Numbered from the stretch's first letter, positions 17,792 through 26,299 are shown. The stretch is 40,905 bases of DNA from JBELMB01 sp042088665 (GCA_042088665.1 JBELMB010000031.1:1-40905), one strand, 5' to 3'. Made by a program: numbers and translations. The notes: generated by a model not told the origin, from the letters alone.

Positions 17792-17908
17792 CGGGCAACG
17801 GTCGAGATCCTGTTCGGCAGGCTCAAGGATTGGCGGCGCGTGGCAATACGATACGCCGGATGCCCAACGGTCTTTTTCTCAGCCATCACGCGCGCCGCAA
17901 ACGTCATC
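17792..17908 (+). pseudogene. IS5-family transposase remnant (C-terminal fragment)
   Basis: The frame starting at 17765 reads VEILFGRLKDWRRVAIRYAG followed by CPTVFFSAITRAANVI, which is the familiar end of IS5-group (IS427-like) transposases (IEI-FGRLKDWRRVATRYDRCP...FLSAI). Only this ~39-residue tail survives; the rest of the gene and the usual ends are absent. It marks the right edge of the AT-richer island, showing that an insertion sequence was once here and may have brought in or trimmed the segment. Confidence 0.8.
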
Positions 17909-17987
17909 CGATCCCGACCCTGGCATCAGGGGGTCTTAAAACCCTGTAAACCACCCTGCCCCTAATCTGTCGGTGCAGATCATTGGT

Positions 17988-18914
17988 ATGAAAGCGCGGG
18001 GCAGCATGTTGCAGATCTCCTTTGAGACGGTGACCCACCGGCAGGAAGGGCTCGACATCACTTATGTGATGCGCCGGGACCGTCGGGACTGGTTCTATGA
18101 CATCCTGCGCGACCGCCCCCACGCCAACCCGGCCTGGTATCACCTGCATCGGCGCAAGCTGACCGAAGGGCGTCTGCTGCGTTATGCCGATTTCGGCGCC
18201 AATATCGGGGTGACGTCCCTGGTGCCGGCCCGGGTGGGCCATCAGGTCCTCGCGGTCGAAGCCGGGCCAGAGAACGTGCTGTTGCTGTCGGAGGCCGTGC
18301 GGCGCAACCGACTGCAGGGGCGCCTGACCGTGGCCCATTGGGCGGCGGAGGCGAACACCGGCCTCGTGGCCTTTCACGAGGCCAGCGCCTGGGGCAGCAC
18401 CCGCCCGTCCGAGACACGCGAGGGGGAGACGCAGGTCGCCATGGTTCCGGCGGCCCCCGCGGCGGAGATCCTGTCTCACTACGCCATGCCGGACGTTGAT
18501 GTGATCAAGATGGACATCGAAGGTGCCGAACTGGCCGCGCTGAACGGGTTCGAGACGGTCATGGCCTGCAACCCATCCGTCGAGATGATCGTGGAGACGA
18601 ACTGGGAAACCTGCGCCCTGCACGACCATACCCCTCAAGCGGTCTGGAGCCGCCTGCACGCCCTCGGGTTCGAGACATATCTGCTTGCCGGGCGCCATCT
18701 TACCCCGGTCACGCCAGATATGCCGCAGCCGCGCTTTGTCTGTGATGTTCTGGCCAGCCGCCGCCCCTTCAAGGAATTGACCGGCCCCCTGGGATATCTG
18801 CATCTGCCGATGGACACCAAGCGGCTGCCCGAAGCGCTGGAACAGATCGAAGTGGCCGACCGCCCACCGCAGATGGTGGCCGATTATGTCGAGGCGCAGA
18901 TGGCCCGGCTGTGA
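17988..18914 (+). CDS. FkbM family methyltransferase
   Basis: About 308 residues. The SAM loop ADFGANIGVTSL, the acidic LAVEAGPEN, and VDVIKMDIEGAELAALNG (the FkbM D-x-EG block) are all clear. Probably an O-methyltransferase acting on a sugar of the polysaccharide. The start is uncertain: GTG 17973, ATG 17988 and ATG 18006 are all in frame and none has a good ribosome-binding site; I chose 17988. It is the first GC-rich gene after the island and IS remnant, so the insertion may have cut into its original promoter region. It is only distantly similar to the other FkbM protein at 340-1281. Confidence 0.82.
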   Translation: MKARGSMLQISFETVTHRQEGLDITYVMRRDRRDWFYDILRDRPHANPAWYHLHRRKLTEGRLLRYADFGANIGVTSLVPARVGHQVLAVEAGPENVLLLSEAVRRNRLQGRLTVAHWAAEANTGLVAFHEASAWGSTRPSETREGETQVAMVPAAPAAEILSHYAMPDVDVIKMDIEGAELAALNGFETVMACNPSVEMIVETNWETCALHDHTPQAVWSRLHALGFETYLLAGRHLTPVTPDMPQPRFVCDVLASRRPFKELTGPLGYLHLPMDTKRLPEALEQIEVADRPPQMVADYVEAQMARL

Positions 18915-19178
18915 TCTGAGGCACCCGTGCTTGCGGCACACCGGCGCGGGAACCGGGATCTGTGGCGGGGGGCTTTGGGCGTGCTGTTCGTTTCAGGTGT
19001 TCCCTTCTGGCACGCCTGATCGAGGGCGAGGCGATCTTGCCCCGACATCTTTGTTGCCGAAGGGGATCTGTCGCCCCCCTGCCCCGGAACCGGAACGCAG
19101 CGTAGAAAATTCTTGACTTGCCGCCATCGCCGCGGTCTGGCCTGCGCCAGTTTGCATGCAGTCTTCCGGATCCGCCCA

Positions 19179-20147
19179 ATGCCCTCAGCCGATCAAACGA
19201 TGCCCGATGCGCCATTGGTGTCGCTGGTGGTCATGGGCTACAATCAGGCCGATATCATCGCGGACAGCATCGCCGGCACATTGGCGCAGGACTACCCCAA
19301 CCTTGAGATCCTGCTGTCCGACGATGGCTCGGGCGACGAGACATTCGCCGTGATGCAAACCCTCGCGCAGGCCTACTCCGGTCCGCACAGGGTGCGGCTC
19401 AACCGCAATGCACCCAACATGGGGTTCGTGGGGCACCTCAACCATATCTTCTCGCTCTGCCGGGGGGAGCTGATCGTCTACAACGCGGGCGATGACATCT
19501 CGCGACCGGACCGCGTGTCAAAGCTGTTCGCGGCCGCGCAGGCCAGCGACGCCCTGCTGATCCATTCCGATGCCCACGAGATCGACGCCTCCGGCCAGCG
19601 CACCGGCAGGATCAATACCCGCCACGCGGCCTTGCAGGCCATGTCGATCGAAGAGGCCGCCCGGGCGATGGCCCTGTGCACCGGGGCGACCTGTGCCTGG
19701 CGGCCCGAGATCCTGCACCGCTTTGGTCCCATCGTCGAAGAGCCGACCTTCGACGATCTGATCTTTGGCTTTCGGGCCCTGCTGAGCGGCGGCGTGGCCC
19801 ATGTGCCCGAACCCCTGATGGAGTACCGCGTCGGTCTGGGGCTGTCGAACATGGACAGCATTCGCAACCTGCCACCCGCGGACATGGCCGCCCGGAAACA
19901 AGCCTATCTGAAACGACAGGATCTGCGCGCCGCGACGCTGCGCCAGCGCCGGCGCGATTGCCTGACCATAGGCAATGCGCCGCTGGCAGAGCTGTTGACC
20001 CAAGAGCTTGCAACCGTCACTTATGCGATCCGCTTGCTGCGCGAGCCGGGGTTTGACCGCTGGTCACGGTTTCGCTCGGTGCCCGCCTTTCGCGACTCCA
20101 TCCGTGTCCGGACACGGTTGCGCAAGAAACTGAACGTGACCGCCTGA
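19179..20147 (+). CDS. GT2 family glycosyltransferase (paralogue 1)
   Basis: 322 residues from ATG 19179 (alternative ATG 19200). GT-A fold, family 2: VSLVVMGYNQADII start strand, the nucleotide-binding SDDGSGDET, and the metal-binding region IVYNAGDDIS. The C-terminal third (RRRDCLTIG, REPGFDRWSRFRS) is shared only with its neighbour. It probably transfers a sugar from a nucleotide donor in the cytoplasm. The next gene is its duplicate, 57 bases downstream. A 264-bp gap (18915-19178) without recognisable signals separates it from the methyltransferase. Confidence 0.87.
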   Translation: MPSADQTMPDAPLVSLVVMGYNQADIIADSIAGTLAQDYPNLEILLSDDGSGDETFAVMQTLAQAYSGPHRVRLNRNAPNMGFVGHLNHIFSLCRGELIVYNAGDDISRPDRVSKLFAAAQASDALLIHSDAHEIDASGQRTGRINTRHAALQAMSIEEAARAMALCTGATCAWRPEILHRFGPIVEEPTFDDLIFGFRALLSGGVAHVPEPLMEYRVGLGLSNMDSIRNLPPADMAARKQAYLKRQDLRAATLRQRRRDCLTIGNAPLAELLTQELATVTYAIRLLREPGFDRWSRFRSVPAFRDSIRVRTRLRKKLNVTA

Positions 20148-20152
20148 TCCCG

Positions 20153-20193
20153 CCACGCGCCCGAAACCACGCGCCCGAAACCACGACCCGAAA
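20153..20193. repeat. 14-bp tandem repeat, 3 copies, between the GT2 paralogues
   Basis: CCACGCGCCCGAAA at 20153 and 20167, then a 13-base variant at 20181. The last copy supplies the AAAGG ribosome-binding site of the second GT2 gene, so copy number here could alter its translation. Confidence 0.85.
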
Positions 20194-20204
20194 GGATGCG
20201 CCGC

Positions 20205-21179
20205 ATGTCCCTGTCCTCTTGTTTGCCGCAGACCGACGACATGCCCTTGGTGTCGATGATCGTGTTTGGCTACAATCAGGCCGACATCATTGCCCCGACC
20301 ATCACAGCGGCCTTTGCCCAGACCTACCCCCGACTGGAAATCATCCTGTCCGACAACGGCTCCTCTGACGGGACATTCGATGTGATGCAGGGCATGGCCG
20401 AGGCCTATGACGGGCCGCATCTTGTGCGTCTCAACCGCAACGACCCGGGACTGGGGTTCATCGGTCACGTCAACCAGGCCTTTGCGCTCTGCAAGGGGGC
20501 GCTGATTGTCTACAATCCCGGCGACGATATCTCGGTCCCTGAACGCACGGCAAAACTGGCGGCAAAGGCTGCCCGGACAGAGGCCCTGCTGATCCATTCC
20601 GATGCCCGCGAGATGGATCTTCAGGGGCGGCCGACGGATACGGTCAATTCGCAAAAGGACCACCTCGACGGCATGCCGCTTGAGCAGGCGGCCCGGGAAC
20701 TGGCGCTGTGCATCGGCGCCACCTGCGCCTGGCGGCCCGAGCTGATGCACCGCTTTGGCCCCATCATCGAGGAACCGACCTATGACGATCTGATCTTTGG
20801 ATTCCGGGCGATGCTTTGTGGTGGGATGGCCCATGTGCCGGAGCCGCTGGTGCACTACCGCACCGGCGAGGGCATGTCGCAGATGGGCAACGTCAAATCC
20901 CTGCCGCCAGAGGCCAAGGCAGAGCGCGCGGCACTGTTGCTGCGCCGGCTGGAACTGCGCGCCGCGACATTGCGCCAGCGTCGGCGCGATTGCCTGACCA
21001 TAGGCAGGACAGAGCTGGCCGCGCTGCTGGACGCCGAACTGGACGGGGCCGATTACACCATCCGCCTGCTGAAGGATCCCGGGTTTGACCGCTGGTCCCG
21101 GTTCGGATCGCTGAGCGCCCTGCAGACATCGTTTCGCGCAAGGGCACGGCTGCGCCGCAAGCTCACGGTGCGGGCCTAG
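20205..21179 (+). CDS. GT2 family glycosyltransferase (paralogue 2)
   Basis: 324 residues. Closely similar to the preceding gene throughout: FGYNQADII, LSDNGSSDGTF, GDDIS, LALCIGATCAWRPE, EEPTYDDLIFGFRAML, AATLRQRRRDCLTIG and DPGFDRWSRF all align. Note DNGS here in place of DDGS. A tandem duplication is the simplest explanation. I start at ATG 20205, about ten bases after AAAGG, although ATG 20196 is also in frame. The differences between the two lie mostly in the middle, where acceptor specificity would be set, so they may add successive different sugars. Confidence 0.87.
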   Translation: MSLSSCLPQTDDMPLVSMIVFGYNQADIIAPTITAAFAQTYPRLEIILSDNGSSDGTFDVMQGMAEAYDGPHLVRLNRNDPGLGFIGHVNQAFALCKGALIVYNPGDDISVPERTAKLAAKAARTEALLIHSDAREMDLQGRPTDTVNSQKDHLDGMPLEQAARELALCIGATCAWRPELMHRFGPIIEEPTYDDLIFGFRAMLCGGMAHVPEPLVHYRTGEGMSQMGNVKSLPPEAKAERAALLLRRLELRAATLRQRRRDCLTIGRTELAALLDAELDGADYTIRLLKDPGFDRWSRFGSLSALQTSFRARARLRRKLTVRA

Positions 21180-21184
21180 GGCGT

Positions 21185-21220
21185 CAGCGCACCCATCACA
21201 GCGCCCATCACAGCGCCCAT
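21185..21220. repeat. 12-bp tandem repeat straddling a stop codon
   Basis: CACAGCGCCCAT is present at 21197 and 21209, with a variant copy before 21197. The stop codon of the leftward RmlC-like gene (21208-21210) falls inside it, so the repeat spans the end of that gene. Confidence 0.8.
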
Positions 21221-21819
21221 GACGCAGGCGGTGTGAAATCGGCAAACACCGGATGTGCGGTGTCACGCGCCGACAGGATCGGCCCCCTGTCGGGGTCACC
21301 CAAATCCGGCTCATCAAGATTTGGCCCACCCAAATCCGGCCCACCCAAATCCGGCCAGTCAAACCCGAAACTGTTCCACATCAGACCGGCGTCATGGTCC
21401 GGCGCATGTACGGTTTCGACCAGATACAGCAACGCGCTGTTGTCTTCCCGGGCATAGAACCCGTGGGCGATGCCCTTCGGGATCAGCACAGCGTTCTCGC
21501 CCCCCGGTGTCAGATCGACAGAGGCCACGGCCCCATACCCCGGCCCCGGCCGCAGATCGAGCAGCACATCCGTGACCGCCCCCCCCAGACAGACGACAAC
21601 CTTGCCATGGTCATGGGGCGGCAACTGGAAATGCATGCCGCGCAGGACACCACGCGCGGAGGTCGTCAGATAGGCCTCCCGTGGCAGGAACCCGGGCAGG
21701 TAGCGGCCGAACCCTTCCGCGTGAAACAGCTTCTGAAAGCCGCCACGGTCATCCCCAAAGGTGGGCAGATGCACGGCGTGGCACCCGTCAAGACCAAGCG
21801 CGCGGGGATCAAGTTTCAT
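21208..21819 (-). CDS. RmlC-like sugar epimerase (AscE-like)
   Basis: 203 residues, cupin fold of the dTDP-4-dehydrorhamnose 3,5-epimerase family. Shows DDRGGFQKLFH, LTTSARGVLRGMHFQ with the catalytic His, and IPKGIAHGFYA. It is the last of five overlapping genes for CDP-deoxysugar synthesis, so its substrate is probably a CDP-4-keto sugar; the ascarylose pathway uses just such an RmlC relative (AscE) to flip C5 of CDP-4-keto-3,6-dideoxyglucose. The start at ATG 21819 overlaps the previous stop by 11 bases and has GGAGA before it. Near the C-terminus a five-residue PDLGG-type repeat is inserted (15-bp DNA repeat at 21296-21355), not seen in normal RmlC. Confidence 0.85.
   Translation of the reverse strand: MKLDPRALGLDGCHAVHLPTFGDDRGGFQKLFHAEGFGRYLPGFLPREAYLTTSARGVLRGMHFQLPPHDHGKVVVCLGGAVTDVLLDLRPGPGYGAVASVDLTPGGENAVLIPKGIAHGFYAREDNSALLYLVETVHAPDHDAGLMWNSFGFDWPDLGGPDLGGPNLDEPDLGDPDRGPILSARDTAHPVFADFTPPASWAL
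21296..21355. repeat. 15-bp in-frame tandem repeat, 4 copies
   Basis: Four 15-bp units such as CCACCCAAATCCGGC. On the minus strand they encode a repeated DLGGP-like pentapeptide near the C-terminus of the RmlC-like epimerase. Confidence 0.9.
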
Positions 21820-22729
21820 CCGTGTCTCCGAAATAGCCGGCCAGCCCTGCATGCAGCCCGATCCGCGGCTGCCAGCCGGTCAGCCGCGGGGCAGTGTCCC
21901 AGACATCCCGGGCGGGCGGGCTCGGCGGCTCGGAAAAGCGGGTCCTGAGCCCGGGCGCCACATCGCTCAGCTGGTCCACAAGGGCCCCGATCGTGACCGT
22001 CTCGGGCGACAGGACAAAGGCCGTCTCGGTCTGATGCGCGGGCAGTGTGCCGGTGCGGACCGCCGCCGCGAGGATCGCTTCGCAGACATCCGTGACATGG
22101 CACAGGTTGATCGTCTGTGCCGGGTTGCGCAGCACCATCTCACGCTCTTCGCGCGCGGCGGATTTGAGCAGCGCCAGCAGCTTGGCTCGCGGGTCGACCC
22201 CGCCATATGTGTCGAGCAGCTTCAGCTGCACGCCACACAGCGGCGCGGTCCGGGCAAAATACGCCAGCGCTTGCGCATTGGAGGCCTTGAGCATGGCATA
22301 GAGATTGGCAGGCGTCTGTGCGCCCCGGTCCGACACTTCCCAGGCCGTGCCGATATTGACGATCCGGTGATGTCCGGCCCGGGCCATCGCATCAAACAGC
22401 GTGACCGGAAACGTCAGGTTCCCGTCGATCAGCGCGGGAATGTCGCCGGGCGCGTGCTGGCTCACGAAATGGCCCGCGATGTTCAGCAACACGACCTCGT
22501 CCAGCGCGCCGAGCGCTTCGGCCAGCTGCCCCGCGTCCCGCCAGACCGGCAGGCCGCGCGCGCCGGGTGGCACTTCTGGCGCGCGGGACGGACGGCCGAT
22601 CAGAACCGGCGACAGGCCCTGCGCCACCAGTGCCGCGGCCAGATGCCCGCCGACATAGCCGGTGGCGCCCGTCAGGCACAGCGTGGCCTGCCTGAGGCCC
22701 TCAGGAATGCGTATCTTGAAGGGCGACAT
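21809..22729 (-). CDS. NAD(P)-dependent 4-ketoreductase (SDR; AscF/RfbJ-like)
   Basis: 306 residues, extended short-chain dehydrogenase. NAD(P) loop TGATGYVGGHL at about residues 20-30; catalytic block IGTAWEVS ... NLYAMLKASN with Tyr-x3-Lys. In CDP-3,6-dideoxyhexose loci this position is filled by the final C4 reductase (RfbJ abequose synthase, RfbS paratose synthase, AscF for ascarylose). Which product forms cannot be read from sequence alone, but the RmlC-like partner downstream favours the ascarylose arrangement. The start overlaps the end of rfbG by 29 bases and the end overlaps the epimerase by 11, so the set is tightly coupled. Confidence 0.8.
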   Translation of the reverse strand: MSPFKIRIPEGLRQATLCLTGATGYVGGHLAAALVAQGLSPVLIGRPSRAPEVPPGARGLPVWRDAGQLAEALGALDEVVLLNIAGHFVSQHAPGDIPALIDGNLTFPVTLFDAMARAGHHRIVNIGTAWEVSDRGAQTPANLYAMLKASNAQALAYFARTAPLCGVQLKLLDTYGGVDPRAKLLALLKSAAREEREMVLRNPAQTINLCHVTDVCEAILAAAVRTGTLPAHQTETAFVLSPETVTIGALVDQLSDVAPGLRTRFSEPPSPPARDVWDTAPRLTGWQPRIGLHAGLAGYFGDTDET

Positions 22730-23804
22730 AGCTCTCGATCTGGCGTTGCGTGAGGGCGCGCAGCGCTGCGCGTCCGGGGGCCGTGGCCTGCTGGCGATAC
22801 CACTCTGCGCTCCAGCCGACGGCAGTGTCCAGCGGCAGGACCCCCGTCCACCCCAGTTGCGCAGCCGTCACCGTGGTGTCGATGTCCAGGGTTTTGGCCT
22901 CGTGCCAATCCTGTCGGTCCGATGTGATCTCGACCCGGGCCCCCTCGCCCCAGGCCCGCGCCATCAGATCGGCCACATGTCCGACGCTTTCATGGGCGTT
23001 CAGCGCCGGGCCAAAATTCCACGCACCGGCAAGGCGGGGCTCTGTGGCCATGGCCTCGACCAGCGCCAGATAGCCGTGCAACGGTTCCAGCACATGCTGC
23101 CAGGGCCGCGTGGCCAGTGGATTGCGCAGCACCAGAGGCACCTGGGCGGAAAAGGCGCGCGCGCCGTCCGGGATCAGCCGGTTGGTTGCCCAGTCCCCGC
23201 CCCCGATCACGTTGCCCGCCCGCGCGGTCGCAATACGCACCGGCGAGGCCGCCCCGAAAAAGGACGCCGCATAAGACTGTGCCACGATCTCGGTCCCGGC
23301 CTTGGAGGCGGAATAGGGATCCTCCCCCCCCAGCGGATCATTGACGGCAAAGGCCCGGCCAGAGCCATCATTGCGGTAGCACTTGTCCGAAGAGACGATC
23401 AGGACCTGGGCGGCGGCCTGAAGCGACCGGCAGGCTTCGAGCAGGTGCACGACCCCCATCACATTGGTCTCGAACGTGGCGACGGGATCGGCATAGCCCT
23501 CGGAGACGATCGGCTGCGCCGCAAGGTGCAACACCACATCGGGCGCAGCGGTCCGGACCGCCTTTGCCAGCGCCGCCGCATCGCGGATATCGCCCGGGAT
23601 ATGCGTCAGATCCTCTGCAAGGCCCAATACGTCGAAAAGCGCCGGCGTGGTGGCAGGCGGCAGGGCAAAGCCGGTGACATCCGCGCCCATGCGCGCCAGC
23701 CAGAAGGCCAGCCAACCGCCCTTGAACCCGGTGTGCCCGGTCAGGAAAACCCGTTTGCCGCGCCAGAACCCCGGCGACACGCGCGCGCGTCTTACGGGCG
23801 CCAT
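22701..23804 (-). CDS. rfbG: CDP-glucose 4,6-dehydratase
   Basis: 367 residues. Converts CDP-D-glucose to CDP-4-keto-6-deoxy-D-glucose using bound NAD. The N-terminal loop LTGHTGFKGGWLAFWL (about residues 21-36) is diagnostic for this enzyme, as is VSSDKCYRN; the catalytic DPYSASKAGTE (Tyr-x3-Lys) and ARAGNVIGGGDWA are intact, as is RPWQHVLEPLHGYL. I start at ATG 23804, which overlaps the end of rfbF by 13 bases. Second step of the CDP-dideoxyhexose pathway. Confidence 0.95.
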   Translation of the reverse strand: MAPVRRARVSPGFWRGKRVFLTGHTGFKGGWLAFWLARMGADVTGFALPPATTPALFDVLGLAEDLTHIPGDIRDAAALAKAVRTAAPDVVLHLAAQPIVSEGYADPVATFETNVMGVVHLLEACRSLQAAAQVLIVSSDKCYRNDGSGRAFAVNDPLGGEDPYSASKAGTEIVAQSYAASFFGAASPVRIATARAGNVIGGGDWATNRLIPDGARAFSAQVPLVLRNPLATRPWQHVLEPLHGYLALVEAMATEPRLAGAWNFGPALNAHESVGHVADLMARAWGEGARVEITSDRQDWHEAKTLDIDTTVTAAQLGWTGVLPLDTAVGWSAEWYRQQATAPGRAALRALTQRQIESYVALQDTHS

Positions 23805-24562
23805 GGCGGATTGCCCGATTGCCAATGCGCCTCCAGCGTGCGCTTGTCGCGCAGGGTGTCCATCGGTTGCCAGAACCCACTGTGATTGAACGCGCGCAGG
23901 TGATCCTTGTCGGCCAGCGCCCGCATCGGCGCCTGTTCCCAGATCGTGTTATCCCCTTCGATGAAATCCCCCACATCCGGGTTCAGCACAAAGAAGCCGC
24001 CGTTGATGCGGTATTGATCCGAAGCGATCTTTTCGCGAAACCCCGTGACCCGGTTATCGTCGTCGATATCGAGCACGCCGAACCGCCCCGGAGGCGTGAC
24101 CGCCGTGACCGTGCAATGCCGCCCGTGGGCGCGGTGAAAATCGATCGACCCGGCGATGTCCACATCGCTCAGCCCATCGCCATAGGTCATGCAGAACGGC
24201 GCATCGGGAGCAACGTAGGACAAGGCCCGCTTGATCCGTCCCCCCGTCATCGAATGCAGGCCCGTGTCCACCAGCGTGACCTTCCACGCCTCGGACCGCT
24301 GAACATGCACATCGATCTTGCCGGTGCTCGTGTCCACGGTGAAATCCGACAGGGTCGCGGCATAGTCGAGAAAGAACTTCTTGATGAAATCCGCCTTGTA
24401 ACCGAGGCAGATCACGAATTCGGTGACGCCATGGGCCTCGTAGAGCTTCATGATGTGCCACAGGATCGGACGCCCGCCGATCTCGACCATGGGTTTGGGC
24501 CGGACGTCGGTCTCTTCGCCAAGCCGCGTGCCAAACCCGCCTGCGAGGATCATCGCTTTCAT
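23792..24562 (-). CDS. rfbF: Glucose-1-phosphate cytidylyltransferase
   Basis: 256 residues, the usual length. Makes CDP-glucose from glucose-1-phosphate and CTP, the first step of the pathway. The nucleotide-binding signature ILAGGFGTRLGEET is at residues 5-18 and the conserved Lys23 in VRPKPM follows; MTYGDGLSDVD and NGGFFVLNP are further family blocks. Its ATG overlaps the rfbH stop by four bases (ATGA), typical of translational coupling. Confidence 0.95.
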   Translation of the reverse strand: MKAMILAGGFGTRLGEETDVRPKPMVEIGGRPILWHIMKLYEAHGVTEFVICLGYKADFIKKFFLDYAATLSDFTVDTSTGKIDVHVQRSEAWKVTLVDTGLHSMTGGRIKRALSYVAPDAPFCMTYGDGLSDVDIAGSIDFHRAHGRHCTVTAVTPPGRFGVLDIDDDNRVTGFREKIASDQYRINGGFFVLNPDVGDFIEGDNTIWEQAPMRALADKDHLRAFNHSGFWQPMDTLRDKRTLEAHWQSGNPPWRP

Positions 24563-25869
24563 GCACGCGTCTCCTTGAGCACCGCGGTGATCGTGTCGGC
24601 CATGTAATCGAGCATCTCTTCGGTGATGCCCGGCCAGACGCCCACCCAGAAACTGTCGCGCATGACCTTGTCGGTGTGCTCCAGGCTGCCGACGGTGCGG
24701 GTGTTCTGCCCGATGAAGGCCGGCTGTTTCAGCAGGTTGCCGCCAAACAGCAGCCGCGTGCCGACCTTGCGGTCCTCAAGCGTCTGCGTGACCTGCGTGC
24801 GGTCCAGCCCGCTGCCATCGCGCAGGGTCAGCAGATAGCCGAACCACGACGGTTCCGATCCGGGCGTGGCCTTGGGCAGATGCACGAGCTCCTCGACCCC
24901 GCGCGCGATCAGGCGCTCTGTCAGACCGGCAAAATTGCGGTTTCGCGTGGCGATAAAGCGGTCGAGCTTGTCCAGCTGGCTGACCCCGAGGGCGGCCTGC
25001 ATATCCGAGGTCTTCAGGTTATAGCCAAGGTGGCTGTAGGTGTATTTGTGGTCATAGCCTTCCGGCAGATCGCCCAGCTGCCAGCCGAACCGCTTGCCAC
25101 AGGTGTTGTCCTTGCCCGGCTTGCAGTAGCAATCCCGGCCCCAGTCGCGAAAGCTTTCGCAGATCCGGGCCAGTCGCATCTGGTCCATCAACACCGCGCC
25201 GCCTTCGCCCATGGTGATGTGATGCGCGGGGTAAAAGCTCAGCGTGGCCAGTTGCCCGAAGGTGCCCACGCCCTGTCCGGCGATCTTTGCGCCAAAGGCA
25301 TCGCAGCAGTCCTCGATCAGGAACAGATCATGCGCCTCGCACAGCGCGGCGATCCGGGGCGCATCGAACGGGTTGCCCAGCGAATGGGCGATCATCACGG
25401 CGCGGGTCTTTGGGCCAATGGCCGCTTCCAGCGCATCGACATCGACATTGTGGGTCTCGATGTCGATGTCGACAAAGACCGGGACACAGCCGTTTTGCAG
25501 GATCGGCGCGACGGTTGTCGGAAAACCGGCGGCGACGGTGATCACTTCGTCGCCCGGCTTCAACCGCTTGTCGCCCAGTTTCGGCGAGGTCAGCGTGGAA
25601 AAGGCCAACAGGTTCGCCGCAGAACCGGAGACCGTCAGTTTCGACAGTTTGCGGCCAAACATCCGCGCCAGCTTGGGCTCGAACTCCTCGGCATAGCGCC
25701 CGGTTGTCAGCCACATGTCGAGCGAGGCATCAATCAGGGCAGCGCAATCGTCAGCGTCCATCACCTTGCCGGTCGGCGGGATATAGCTTTGCCCGGGCAC
25801 GAACTCCGGGCGTGCGTGATTGGCGTCGAAAAAGGCCCGGCTGGCCGCGATGATGTCTTCTCTGTTCAT
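24559..25869 (-). CDS. rfbH: CDP-4-keto-6-deoxyglucose-3-dehydrase (E1)
   Basis: 436 residues, normal for RfbH/DdhC. Removes the C3 hydroxyl of CDP-4-keto-6-deoxyglucose using pyridoxamine phosphate and a 2Fe-2S cluster. The hallmark SFYPAHHITMGEGG is present: His216 replaces the lysine used by ordinary aminotransferases. The cluster cysteines are present as Cys189 and C-x-C-x7-C at 247, 249 and 257. I start at ATG 25869, with AGGA upstream; longer in-frame starts run into non-conserved sequence. It is the first gene of the five-gene operon. The enzyme needs an electron-donating reductase (RfbI/DdhD, E3) and none is on the plasmid, so a host ferredoxin-type reductase must serve. Confidence 0.96.
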   Translation of the reverse strand: MNREDIIAASRAFFDANHARPEFVPGQSYIPPTGKVMDADDCAALIDASLDMWLTTGRYAEEFEPKLARMFGRKLSKLTVSGSAANLLAFSTLTSPKLGDKRLKPGDEVITVAAGFPTTVAPILQNGCVPVFVDIDIETHNVDVDALEAAIGPKTRAVMIAHSLGNPFDAPRIAALCEAHDLFLIEDCCDAFGAKIAGQGVGTFGQLATLSFYPAHHITMGEGGAVLMDQMRLARICESFRDWGRDCYCKPGKDNTCGKRFGWQLGDLPEGYDHKYTYSHLGYNLKTSDMQAALGVSQLDKLDRFIATRNRNFAGLTERLIARGVEELVHLPKATPGSEPSWFGYLLTLRDGSGLDRTQVTQTLEDRKVGTRLLFGGNLLKQPAFIGQNTRTVGSLEHTDKVMRDSFWVGVWPGITEEMLDYMADTITAVLKETRA

Positions 25870-26295
25870 GTCTTGTCCTGCCTCTTGCGCTGGTCCCGTC
25901 AGGACCTTCCCGTCTGCCCCGAAGCACGCCCCGGGAACCTGCCCCAAGGACCTCTGCCCGGGACATGACTCTCAGACAGGTGCACGCGTGTCCACCCAAT
26001 TGCAGCGCGCCGCGGCGCCGCATTCGGGGATTTTCCACGAAACCCGCTCCGGGAGACGGGTGCGACGAGGGGATGACGGACAGTCCGGCTGTCTTGCTGA
26101 TGGCTGGGAAGCGGCAGGGGAATGGCTGGGGGGATGGCCGGGGGATATGGCCGGGGGGGGGCAGCTGGTCTCCACGGACGGCAAGAGGCATCAACAGGGC
26201 GCAGGTCATGCCATCTGCCCGGCCCCTGCCCAGCCAGATCACCAGATGCCCCAGACGCCTCAGACATCTCAGACATCTCAGACATCTCAGACATC
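25870..26295. other. Intergenic region upstream of rfbH
   Basis: No gene is supported. It must carry the promoter of the rfbH operon, but I see no convincing -35/-10 pair. It contains a G-rich repetitive stretch at about 26110-26162 (GGGATGGCCGG-like units) and the 9-bp repeat at 26261-26299, which directly follows the stop of the RTX gene. Confidence 0.5.
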
Positions 26296-26299
26296 TCAG
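26261..26299. repeat. 9-bp tandem repeat at the RTX gene stop codon
   Basis: CAGACATCT occurs four times in a row (26261-26296) and the next nine bases begin CAGAC. On the minus strand each unit reads TGAGATGTC, so the stop codon TGA of the RTX gene is repeated in frame every nine bases. Looks like slippage expansion starting at the gene end. Confidence 0.9.
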
